Positions 53,720 through 64,000 of a stretch of DNA of 64,000 nt are shown here, piece by piece. Numbering within the stretch: position 1 is the first letter of the stretch; the number at the start of each line of letters is the position of its first letter. Source of the DNA: Elymus sibiricus (lineage: Eukaryota; Streptophyta; Magnoliopsida; Poales; Poaceae); NCBI GenBank assembly GCA_039707655.1, contig CM077664.1, forward strand, positions 195,542,195 to 195,606,194, given 5' to 3'. The translations under genes were made by a program, and so were the position numbers. The notes below the pieces were generated by a model, which did not search any database, was not told where the DNA came from, and saw only the letters and a list, made by a program, of their open reading frames with translations.

Positions 53720-56700
53720 TGTGACGCCCCCGACTCAATCATGCACTAATCATACACGCAAATGCACACGATCAAGCCAGGGACTCACGGGAAGATATCA
53801 CAACACAACTCTAGACACAAAATAAAATAATACAAGCTTTATGTTACAAGATAGGGACCTCGAGGGCTCGAATACATAAGCTCGAGTTACACAAGAGTCA
53901 GCGGAAGCATCAGTATCGGAGTACAGACATAAAGAGTAAACAAGTTTGCCTTAAGAAGGCTGAGCAAAACAACGACATCTAGATCGAAAAGGCGCAGGCT
54001 TCCTGCCTGGGAGCCTCCGAACTACTCCTGGTCGTCGGTCTCCACGTAGTAATAGACACCGTCGGGGTAGTAGTAGTCATCGGCGGGATCAACTGGCTCC
54101 GGAGCTCCGTCATCTGATCGCAGCAATCGGGTATGGGGAAAAAGAGGTAGCAAAGCAACCGTGAGTACTCATCCAAAGTACTCGCAAGACTTACATCAGA
54201 ACTATGCTAATCATGCATCGGTATCAAATGAAGGGGTTGTATCTGTGTATTGGACTGCAGAATAGCCAGAATAGAGAGAAGGCCTAGCCTATCGAAGACT
54301 AGCATCTTGCAGCGTCTTGCAGCATTAGAAGAGTGCAGATTACATATAAAAGTAATAGTAACAAGTATAATAGTAGCCATGCCCATAGATCCTTCCTCGA
54401 CTCCCTGCGAGAAAACGATCCCGGAGCTATCAAATTATTAAGTAACACCAGTATCCAGTTCAAGTTGTAGTTGATTGGGATACCACTCCGAGCGTCCTGT
54501 TACCGTGGACACGGCTATTTGAATAGATAACTTCCCTGCAGGGGTGCACCAACTTACCCAACACGCTCGATTAACTCTGGCCGGACACACTTTTCTTGGT
54601 CATGCCCGGCATCGGATGATCAACACGACGTAGTCCTACCTAGGCTCCGCAGAGAGGTCCCCGCCGGTCTAAATCCTAAGCGCTCCGGGGTCTTGGGCCC
54701 ATCACCCTTTGCACTCTGGGTCATTGCGAGCAGGGCCAGCCTCACCACGTTGTGCCTGTGGGTATCTGCTGTCAGCCATGCCGCAATGCTGAACTGGACG
54801 CCTGACAGAGCTTTCAGGAGAATCGTACGACGCCGAGTATTAACCCGCGTGGTGGTTAGTGTGAAAAGGCCAGAGGCCTACTCAGATAACATATCCAAAC
54901 CGTTAGTGTATTGGGAGCTCGCGGTGACGATCAGTGATCCACGATCTGTGGACCCGTCGCCCCGTCTCGCGGACTTACGGCAAGGGCCATGCCCATTCCT
55001 CTCCTGGGGCGATCTGCCTGCCCGACCGTGCCGTGTAATTATCTCGCGGGTACCCTCACGGTCAACCCGACTTCACATCTCTCGCGGGTACCCCTCGGGG
55101 TCGACCCGATTTCAATCAAGGGACTAAGGTAAAACATGGTAATCGTGTGTCCAAAACATCAAGAGGGAATCCTAGGAATCACACTTGATGGATTCCTACT
55201 CGATGTAACCGTCAAGGTGAACTTGGAGGAATCACCCTCGATGGGTTCACACTTGAGGGGCTGCACGACAGAGGCATCATCAGAGGTGGTGAAAGAGGAA
55301 TCACCCTCGGTAACCCACAACCGACTAGCTACGCTACAGAGATATCATCAGGAGTGAGGTAGGAGGTCTCACCCTCGACACTCGATAGTAGCTCTGCAGA
55401 GTTGTACAACTAAGGGGGGTGCGGTGCTGTGTCGGTCTCTGCACATCGACCGCGTTGATCGAAACATCCGGTAACAAAGCAAGGCAACAAGGACAATGGT
55501 GCGGGGCCACTGATGGATCACTAACCAACCTATACTAAGCATTTAGGATAGCAGGTAAAGTATCAATAGCAGGTTACAAAAGCAAGCTATGCATCAAAAT
55601 AGGAGCAATAAAATACAGTAGCAAAATCTAATGCAAGCATGGGATAGAAAGAATAGGCGATATAGGAATGATCAAGGGGGTTTGCTTGCCTGGAAGCTCT
55701 GCTGAAAGGGGCTGGTCGTCAGGAGTGTAGTCATACTCGGGAGGAGCGTCGGTCTCGGGGTCTACCGGAGAAGAAGAGGGAGAAGAAACAATAAATACAA
55801 GGCAAACAAATGCATCACAATGCATGACATGGCAATACGATGTGCTAGGGGTGACCTAACGCGGTGCTAAGCGTTACAGACGGTGCGGGAAAATATCTGG
55901 GAATATTTTCCCGGCTTTAGGCAATTATCGGACAGACGAACCGGAGGGGAAGGTTCCATGTTTGCAGTGTTAGAGGCATGTGGCAGGTATGTGGATGGCA
56001 TATTCGGATTCGTCTTATTTTTTTTGATCATTTTTCATATATAAATTATTTTCATCCGAGTTACAGATTATTTTATATGATTTTCAAAGTTTTAAACAAT
56101 TTCTGGAATTTACTGGATTTAGCTTAATTCAGAAATTTAATAGCAAAATGCTATATGTACACAGAAGTGTACGCAGCCAGGCCACATAGGGGCTGACTCG
56201 TGGGACCTGTTGACTGAGTCAACAACCTAGTCAGCACAGGTTGACTGGTGGGCCAGCTGCCCAGTTAGCAGGCTGACTGGGTCAACCTTATCCATAGGAA
56301 CAGTGGACTGGGCTCACATGTCAGTGACAGAGCTAATTAACAGAGGTTAATTTAACTAACTAATCTAATTAGCTAGTGGGACCCATCTGTCAGTGACACA
56401 TTTAGATAACAGATTAAGTTAATTAGCAATTTAATTAATTACTATGGTGGGGCCTATGTGTCAGCGACTGGGGCTAGCCCAGTCAGCACGTTGACCCGGT
56501 CAACGTGGTCAAATGGGCCCTTGGGACCCACTGGCAGTGACCTAGGGTGGGCCCCAGGTGGAGCCACGTCAGCGGCGGCCGGCGTCTCGCCGCCGGCGAC
56601 TAGAAAACGCGGCGGCGATGCACTGGCCGCATCGGAAATCGCCGTCCAGCGCCCATTTGACGCGCGGGAGGCGCCGTTCGAACGCGGAGAGCGAGCCGCG

Positions 56701-57957
56701 TCGATCTACGCTACATGCGCGAGCTAGGGTGGTCGGAGACGACGACGGCGTTGAGCCATGGCGGCGGCCGAAGCGCGCCGAGCACGCGATCAGGGTTGTG
56801 GGGCACGGGAAGCGGCGCTAGCAGGTGCGATGGCTTCCTGGGAGCCCTAGGAGCTCGGTAGCGAGCTCGGACGTGGTCGGCGCGTGCGGTGGTCACGGTG
56901 GCGAGCTCATCCGCGGTGGAAGGTACGGTCATGATGATGGGGTGAGCTATGGGCGATGCAGCAAGGGGAAAGCTAGGGGGAACGGGGCGGTGCTCACCGG
57001 GAGAGCTCACTGTGGCTCATCGGGGGGCTTAGTAGCACAGCACGGCGGCGGATCGAAGAGAAGCACGGCGGCGGATCGAAGAGAAGCACGGCGGCGACCG
57101 AGGAAGAAAATGAGGACGATGCGCTCGTTGCGGTACCGCCCAGCTCGAATGGGTGGTCGCAGGTGACGTAGCGGACTGCGGCGCGTCTCCCTGACACGGC
57201 GGCGAGGTGCGGGGAGGCCAGTGGCCGCGGGATCGACGCGACGACGGCGACGGCGTCTCGGGTGAGCTCGAGATCGAGCGAGGGAGAGGGGAGAAAGGGG
57301 GCTAGGGTTCGCCAGGGGGCCCTGGGTCGATCTTATCCCCTCCACGGCGGCGACGGCGCCGGGTGATGGCCGACGCGTGCCCATCGCCGGCTCGGGCATG
57401 CGCGGCGTTGACACGCACAGGAGAGAGAGCGGGAGGTTTGGGACGGGGGAGTTGGGATGGGCCACGGGCACTGTGGCCACTTAAGCCCACAAGCACAGTA
57501 GATTCAGTCCTTTTCCCTTATTCTTTTCTGTTTTCTAATTTAGCTACAGTTTTCTATTAATTTTAGCTACCAAATGAATTTTGTGAAATGTGGGGCTTGG
57601 CCACATAAATACATTGCAGTATTCTGCACTGCCACAAAAAGTTGGGAGGCAAAATGATTTCATTTGAATTTTGTATAAATGAAAATGGATTAATGGGGTT
57701 GTTTTGGTCACTGTTTCTGGATGTTAGGGTCAATTTGGAAATTCAAATAATGTTGGTTTTGTTTTTATAATTGCTTTGGGATTATATACAATATTATGAG
57801 CTATTTTGTTTAGTTATCTGAAGAAGTAATTATTTGACTTGCATTTCAAATGGAATTTGAACTTGGTTTTGGACAAGTGGCTTTTTGGCATGGAAAGGCA
57901 TGATGACATGGCATCATTAGTGTGAGGTCACTGTAGTATGACACTGGGGGTGTTACA
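53720..57957 (-). repeat. 3' LTR of the Tekay-like element
   Basis: 4238 bp. In element orientation it starts TGTAACACCCCCAGTG (57957) and ends GGGGCGTCACA (53720). It contains a GC-rich block (about 56560-57480) with only non-conserved ORFs and a two-fold AGCACGGCGGCGGATCGAAG repeat near 57040-57090. The first hundred bases differ from the other LTR at several sites, including an extra C. Confidence 0.9.
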
Positions 57958-57999
57958 ATTCTCCTCCTCTAAAAGAAATTCTGGTCCCGAGAATTCAAG

Positions 58000-58228
58000 A
58001 GGTGGAAGGGAAAGGTCGGGGTATTCATACCAAGGAGGCTTGGCATTGGCCTGCGGGAGTATTTACCATTAACGGATTGTGCAACAGCTCACACCTAATG
58101 CCATGCGTGAATGCAAAAGCTTCTGACATGAATGAATGTGATGCTCCTAAATCAAATAAAACAGAAGCTGGTACTGAGTTAACAGGAAGAGTACCCATCA
58201 CAGTAGCAGGCTGGTCTTGGGCTTCATT
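58000..58228 (-). pseudogene. Protease fragment of the Tekay-like element
   Basis: The minus-strand reading shows VMGTLPVNSVPASVLFDLGASHSF in part: a conserved strand, then the active-site Asp in DLGAS, then MSEAFA. A stop follows before any reverse transcriptase. It is cut off near the polypurine tract, so everything from mid-protease to the end of pol has been deleted. Confidence 0.75.
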
Positions 58229-58336
58229 CAGCTCAATATGGTAAGCTTGACCATGATCATAAGAAGGCCTGGCATTGTTGTAGCAGGGCTGATTGTTACC
58301 ACGACCATTTCCATGGCCAGCTGATGGAAGCGCAAG

Positions 58337-59295
58337 CTAATTCTGATTCTGGGGGCATTCTCTAGCACGGTGACTTGGATGGCCACACTTGAAGTAGAGC
58401 CCATCATTGGGACGGGGAGCAGGAGCTTGAAGCAGTGGAGCCTGAGGTCTTGGCTGCCTCCATGGTGGAGGAGGCAGACGAGATGCAACATAAGATGGCC
58501 TTGGAGCAGGTGCAGCTGGGCGGTACATGCGGTGAGGAATCCAGATACGGCGCTTCTGTGATGACGAGCCCGAAGATGAGCATGCGTCATGGGTGCGCTT
58601 AAGAGCATCCTTGTGTTCCTTCAGTCCAGTCTCAACTTGAATGGCCTTATTCACCAAGGTGGCGAAGTCAGCGAAGTCTTGGACAAGGAGCGCGAGCTTG
58701 ATATCTGGGTTGAGCCCTTCACGGAACTTCTCCTGTCTGCGGGCATCAGTAGCAATGTCTTCCTCAGCATAGCGAGACAATTCAAGGAACTCCCGCTGAT
58801 AAACATCGACATTCTTACTGCCCTGGGTGAGGTTGCGGAACTCACGTTTCTTCTGGTCCATGATTCCCTGAGGAATGTAGCGGGCATGGAAAGCGGCTTG
58901 GAATTCCAGCAGGTGATGAGTGTTCCAACTGGCAGTGTGCGTTGGTGGCTGTCCCACCATTGAGCCGTGGGACCCTTCAGGAAGTAGGATGCAAATGTGA
59001 CATAGCTGTCAGGGGCAACATTGGCTGACTCCATCTCATAAGTGATGTCACGGAGCCAGTCATCAGCATCAAGCGGCTGAACTGAGTTGCGGAAGACAGT
59101 CGGGTTGAGGCACACGAAGTCTTGCAAGGTAATTGGGGCTGGCTGCTGGTTCATGTTCGGACGGGGAAACTGGTCCATTATCCCTTGCATGAATTGACGA
59201 TTCAGTTCAAATTGTTGCATCATTGCAGCCATATAGTCGGACGGTGATGGATTGTTGGCACCACGACCACGACCACGACCTGCGGGTCTAACCAT
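58337..59295 (-). pseudogene. Gag of the Tekay-like element, frameshifted
   Basis: Starts MVRPAGRGRGRGANNPSP and contains the capsid text DADDWLRDITYEMESANV and KGPTAQWWDSH. The frame is lost near 58940; the second frame continues with HLLEFQAAFHARYIP, FRNLTQGSKNVDVYQREF and FREGLNPDIKLALLVQDF, a standard plant chromovirus gag. The zinc knuckle reads YFKCGHPSHRAREC: the first Cys is replaced by Tyr, so it cannot bind zinc normally. It ends at a stop near 58337. Confidence 0.88.
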
Positions 59296-59707
59296 CCTGC
59301 TAAAATTTTAACAGGGGTAGTTTAGCAATAGGTATTGCAAACGTATGGAATCATTCATGAAGTAACATGCACAATTAAGAAGGTGCCATGAATTCATCAC
59401 AACAGTCAAGCATGACATATAGATCCATACAAAGAGTCGGTTACAAGCCCGAGTTACAAGATGCGGAAAGGAAAAGCTAGACACACTAGGCGGCACACAG
59501 GCACGCGGTGGAGGGATACAACAACAGGACATAGCGATAGCTACATCAACGTCGGAAAGAACCATTGGAGCCAGGCAACTACAAGTGACGACGCAGGGTG
59601 CCCTCGACACAAGGATCCTGCGCTCCGTGAACACTCTGGTGCAGAACCTGGTCCCGAACTGGAAGAAGAGGACCACGTGGAGGAGTACAACCTCCAACAG
59701 CAGGCCA

Positions 59708-60295
59708 CTAAAGACCTGGTGGCATCTCTGTCCTACGCGGGTAAAGGATGTACTCAGGATGCATCCCTGCACTGACTGCTAGCAGCAACTGTGTTAAAGC
59801 GTCATAAAGACAAGCCCGAGTAGCGAACAACTCAACATCAAGAGCTTGAGCAGTGCGATCCAGAGCCTCTGTGTACCGAACCAAAACCTGCGGGTCGTAA
59901 CGACGTCGCACGTAAGGTGTACAAACAGCAGTGTAGTAACCACTCTCATCCCCAGCGGGGGCATACGGGATATATCTGAAACCAGTCTCCTCCAAGCGGG
60001 TGTGCTCTCCACAGAGACGGGCAATAGCAGCATAGGCAGCATCATGGACTGCCATGTCAACAGTCACTCCAACACCATGAAAGGTGTGCAACTAAGTGAT
60101 GGAATTATCCTGTCGATCGAAGATTCGAACCACAACGCGGTACTGCTCCTGGTTGAACTCGCGGTAGTCCTCGTAAACAGTGTACTCGGGGTACCAGTGA
60201 TATCCCAATCTGGTCAAGAGGTCGACCAGAAAAGCAAGGAATCCAGTCGCATCAACAGCCATAGTCTGGCGTACGAGCTGTCTTGCGGGACGCAT
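59708..60295 (-). pseudogene. Leader ORF upstream of gag, dsRNA-binding-like pattern, one stop
   Basis: A frame from ATG 60295 to 59708 (195 codon positions) interrupted only by TAG at 60094-60092. It lies between the primer site and gag in sense orientation, preceded by TTGTTTCAG, a good splice acceptor. Residues about 20-95 read FLVDLLTRLGYHWYPEYTV, then a Tyr/Val strand (YRVVVRIFD), then HGVGVTVDMAVHDAAYAAI. This order resembles a dsRNA-binding domain. The rest (RYIPYAPAGDESGYYTAV and on) is unassigned. I recall similar text in Triticeae repeats but know no function. Confidence 0.6.
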
Positions 60296-60624
60296 CTGAA
60301 ACAAGGGAGTGTAAGATGTCAAATGACAGTGTGAGAAGCATATGATAACATTGAAAGGAATGGTTGCAGATAATCCAGCTCTCTGGGTGAATGTGAACAC
60401 GAGAACCTAATGTTAGAGTTAGCAAAATCTTTAACCCGAAAAGAAGAGAGATCAGAGTCCCAGAGTAAAGGAGAGGAATAAAAGATCCTAATCCCATCCA
60501 TTGGCGATGTGGGCCCGTAAGCCACACAACATAGTTAGTAAAATAGTTCTGCAAAGACTAGACTCAACTTCGGCCAAGGAGTTGGAAAGGGGCTTCCTAC
60601 AGGCAGCCAGTTCTGATACCAACT

Positions 60625-63600
60625 TGTGACGCCCCTGACTCAATCGTGCACTAATCATACACACAAATGCGCACGATCAAGCCCAGGGACTCACGGGAAG
60701 ATATCACAACACAACTCTAGACACAAAATAAAATAATACAAGCTTTATGTTACAAGCCAGGGGCCTCGAGGGCTCGAATACATAAGCTCGAGTTACACAA
60801 GAGTCAGCGGAAGCATCAGTATCTGAGTACAAACATAAAGAGTAAACAAGTTTGCCTTAAGAAGGCTGAGCAAAACAATGACATCTAGATCGAAAAGGCG
60901 CAGGCCTCCTGCCTGGGAGCCTCCAAACTACTCCTGGTCCTCGGTCTCCACGTAGTAATAGGCTCCGTCGGGGTAGTAGTAGTCATCGACGGGATCAGCT
61001 GGCTCCGGGGCTCCGTCATCTGATCGCAGCAATCGGGTATGGGGAAAAAGAGGTAGCAAAGCAACCGTGAGTACTCATCCAAAGTACTCGCAAGACTTAC
61101 ATCAGAACTATGCTAATCATGCATCGGTATCAAATGAAGGGGCTGTATCTATGGATTGGACTGCAGAATTGCCAGAATAGAAAGAAGGCCTAGACTATCG
61201 AAGACTACCATCTTGCAGCATCTTGCAGCATTAGAAGAGTGCAGATTACCATATAAAAGTAATAGTAACAAGTATAATAGTAGCCATGCCCAGAGATCCT
61301 TCCTCGACTCCCTGCGAGAAAGCGATCCCGGAGCTATCAAAATATTAAGTAACACCAGTATCCAGTTCAAGTTGTAGTTGATCGGGATAGAACTCCGAGC
61401 GTCCTGTTACCGTGGACACGGCTATTCTAATAGATAACTTCCCTGCAGGGGTGCACCAACTTACCCAACACGCTTGAGTAATTCTGGCCGGACACACTTT
61501 TCCTGGTCATGCCCGGCCTCGGATGATCAACACAACGTAGTCCTACCTAGGCTCCGCTGAGAGGTCCCCACCGGTCTAAATCCTAAGCGCTCCGAGGTCT
61601 TGAGCCCATCGCCCTTTGCACTCCGGGTCGTTGCGAGCAGGGCCAGCATCACCACGTTGTGCTTGTGGGTATCTACTGTCAGCCATGCCGCAATCCTGAA
61701 CTGGACATCTGACAGAGCTTTCGGGAGAATCGTACGACGCCGAGTGTTAACCCGCGTGGTGGTTAGTGCGAAAAGGCTAGAGGCCTACTCAGATAACATA
61801 TCCAAACCATTAGTGTATTGGGAGCTCGCGGTGACGATCAGTGATCCACGATCAGTGGTCCCATCGCCCCGTCTCGCGGACTTACGGCAAGGGCCAGGCC
61901 CATCCCTCTCCTGGGGCGGTCTGCCTGCCCGACCGTGCTGCGTAATTATCTCGCGGGTACCCTCATGGTCAACCCGACTTCACATCTCTCGCGGGTACCC
62001 CTCGGGGTAGACCCGAGTTCAATCAAGGGACTGTGGTAAAACATGGTAACCGTGTGTCCAAAACATAAAGAGGGAATCCGAGGAATCGCCCTCGATGGAT
62101 TCCTACTCGATGTAATCGTCAAGGTGAACTTGGAGGAATCACCCTCGATGGGTTCACACTTGAGGGGCTGCACGACAGAGGCATCATCGGAGGTGGTGAA
62201 AGAGGAATCACCCTCGGTAACCCACAACCGACTAGCTACGCTACAGAGATATCATCAGGAGTGAGGTAGGAGGTATCACCCTCGGCACTCGATAGTAGCT
62301 CTGCAGAGTCGTACAACTAAGGGGGGTGCGGTGCTGTGTCGGCCTCTGCACATCGATCACGTTGATCGAAACATCCGGTAACAAAGCGGGGCAACAAGGA
62401 CAAGGATGCGGGGCCACTGATGGATCACTAACCAACCTATACTAAGCATTTAGGATAGCAGGTAAAGTATCAACAGCAGGTTACAAAATTAGGCTATGCA
62501 TCAGAATAGGAGCAATCAAATACAGTAGCAAAATCTAATGCAAGCATGGAGAGAAAGAATGGGCAATATAGGAATGATCAAGGGGGTTTGCTTGCCTGGA
62601 AGCTCTGCTGAAAGGGGCTGGTCGTCAGGGGTGTAGTCGTACTCGGGAGCAGCCTCGGTCTCGGGGTCTACCGGAGAAGAAGAGGGAGAAGAAACAATAA
62701 ATACAAGTCAAACAAATGCATCACAAATCATGACATGGCAATACGATGTGCTAGGGGTGACCTAACGTGGTGCTAAGCGTTACAGACGGTGCGGGAAAAT
62801 ATCTGGGAAGATTTTCCCGGCTTTAGGCAATTATTGGACAGACGAAACGGAGGGGAAGGTTCTATGTTTGTAGTGTTAGAAGCATGTGGCAGGTATGTGG
62901 ATGGCATATTCGGATTCGTCTTATTTTTTTGATCATTTTTCATATATAAATTATTTTCATCGGAGTTACGGATTATTTTATATGATTTTTCAAAGTTTTA
63001 AACAATTTCTGGAATTTACTGGATTTAACTTAATTCTGAAATTTAATAGCAAAATGCTATATGTACACAAAAGTGTACCCAGCCAGGCCACACAGGGGCT
63101 GACTGGTGGGCCCTGTTGACTGAGTCAACAGCCCAGTCAGCAGAGGCTGACTGGTGGGCTAGCTGCCAAGTCAGCAGGCTGACTGGGTCAACCTTATCCA
63201 TTGGAACAGTGGACTGGGCCCACATGTCAGTGACAGAGCTAATTAACAGAGGTTAATTTAACTAACTAATCTAATTTGCTAGTGGGACCCATCTGTCAGT
63301 GATACATTTAGATAACAGATTAAGTTAATTAGCAATTTAATTAATTACTATGGTGGGGCCTACGTGTCAGCGACTTGGGCTAGCCCAGTCAGCACGTTGA
63401 CCTGGTCAACATGGTCAACTGGGCCCCTGGGACCCACTAGCAGTGACCCAGGGTGGGCCCCAGGTGGAGCCACGTCAGCGGCGGCCGGCGTCTCGCCGCC
63501 GGCGACTAGAAAACGCGGCGGCGACGCACTGTCCGCGTCGGAAATTGCCGTCCGGCGCCCATTTGACGTGCGGGAGGCGCCGTTCGAACGTGGAGAGCGA

Positions 63601-64000
63601 GCCGCGTCGATCTACGCTACGGGCGCGAGCTAGGGTGGCCGGAGACGACGACGGCGTTGACCCATGGCGGCGGCCGAAGCGCGGCGAGCACGGGATCAGG
63701 GTTGTGGGCACGGGAAGCGGTGCTAGCGGGTGCGATGGTTTCCTGGGAGCCCCAGGAGCTCGGTAGCGAGCTCGGACACGGTCGGCGCGTGCGGTGGCCG
63801 CAGTTGCGAGCTCAGCCGTGGCGGTGGGTACGGTCATGACGATGGGGCGAGCTTCAGGCGATGCAGCAAGGGAAAGCTAGGGGGAACGGGGCGGTGCTCA
63901 CCGGGAGAGCTCACAGTGGCTCATCGGGGGGCTTAGTAGCGCAGCACGGCGACAGATCGAAGAGAAGCACGGCGGCGACCGAGGAAGAAGATGAGGACGA
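60625..64000 (-). repeat. 5' LTR of the Tekay-like element (window cuts it)
   Basis: Matches 53720-57095 over its visible length, with scattered substitutions and small indels. It begins TGTGACGCCCCTGACTC at 60625 and the window stops inside the GC-rich block. The AGCACGGCGGCGGATCGAAG repeat seen twice in the other LTR has a shorter form here (about 63943-63975). Confidence 0.9.

Larger units (their letters stand above)
53720..64000 (-). mobile_element. Tekay/Del-like Gypsy element with 4.2-kb LTRs, no pol
   Basis: On the minus strand: 5' LTR (64000, cut by the window, to 60625), primer site TGGTATCAGA (60621-60612) of initiator tRNA-Met type, leader ORF (60295-59708), gag (59295-58337), protease part (about 58228-58000), polypurine tract AGAGGAGGAGAAT (57970-57958) and 3' LTR (57957-53720). 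Reverse transcriptase, RNase H, integrase and chromodomain are all absent. The internal region is only 2.67 kb. The LTRs differ at many positions, so this insertion is much older than the one in intron 12. Confidence 0.88.

Noticed and set aside
56458..57166. ORFs in the GC-rich LTR block
   Set aside because: The second LTR copy does not preserve the frames in a protein-like way, and no domain is visible.
1..64000. tRNA, rRNA or microRNA genes
   Set aside because: No cloverleaf, rRNA core or plausible miRNA precursor was recognised; a scan with tRNAscan-SE and Infernal would be decisive.

Overview
This is plant nuclear DNA, most likely from a Triticeae grass (wheat, Aegilops, rye or barley group). 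One GT-AG-spliced host gene sits in a sea of nested LTR retrotransposons. Elements with tRNA-Asp or initiator tRNA-Met primer sites, long LTRs opening TGATACGTC, a Stowaway-type end and Copia LTRs of Maximus/SIRE style fit that group. The assignment is inference; no species marker was seen.

Layout. 1-8050 holds nested retroelement remains: the 3' end of a SIRE-like Copia (LTR 578-2166), the 3' end of an Athila-like Gypsy (LTR 2337-3855), and a minus-strand Tat-like Gypsy with a broken gag and protease (LTR 7557-8050). 8051-24780 is the host locus, an apparently intact class III HD-ZIP transcription factor gene. It has 18 coding exons, 840 codons, a miR165/166 target split by an intron, and closest remembered similarity to rice HOX29. 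Intron 9 carries a LINE fragment nested in another retroposon-like block. Intron 12 carries a complete 5686-bp antisense chromovirus with identical 354-bp LTRs and an ATATA target duplication. That copy has Ala in place of one reverse transcriptase catalytic Asp.

24781-33461 is accessory DNA: subterminal-type repeats, a decayed DEDD-type exonuclease-like gene, a divergently oriented unknown ORF and a related later copy, a broken coiled-coil/membrane ORF, and a ~510-bp tandem repeat. 33462-49290 holds two Athila-related elements, A and B. A is non-autonomous as seen here, with gag and protease only. An inverted solo LTR in its gag makes a ~1.5-kb inverted repeat. B encodes only an unknown 615-aa protein with a CCHC knuckle. 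The A/B join looks like a repair scar with templated filler. 49290-53203 looks like a CACTA-like DNA transposon with gene-like cargo, including a B3-like domain. 53720-64000 is a minus-strand Tekay-like Gypsy with 4.2-kb LTRs, no pol, and an upstream leader ORF.

How it fits together. Only the HD-ZIP III gene looks functional in the host. The rest is a record of insertion, truncation, decay and recombination. The most unusual signals are a hairpin with paired base changes just before the polypurine tract of three different elements, a repeated twin-hairpin module, the LTR inverted repeat, and unexplained ORFs carried by non-autonomous elements.
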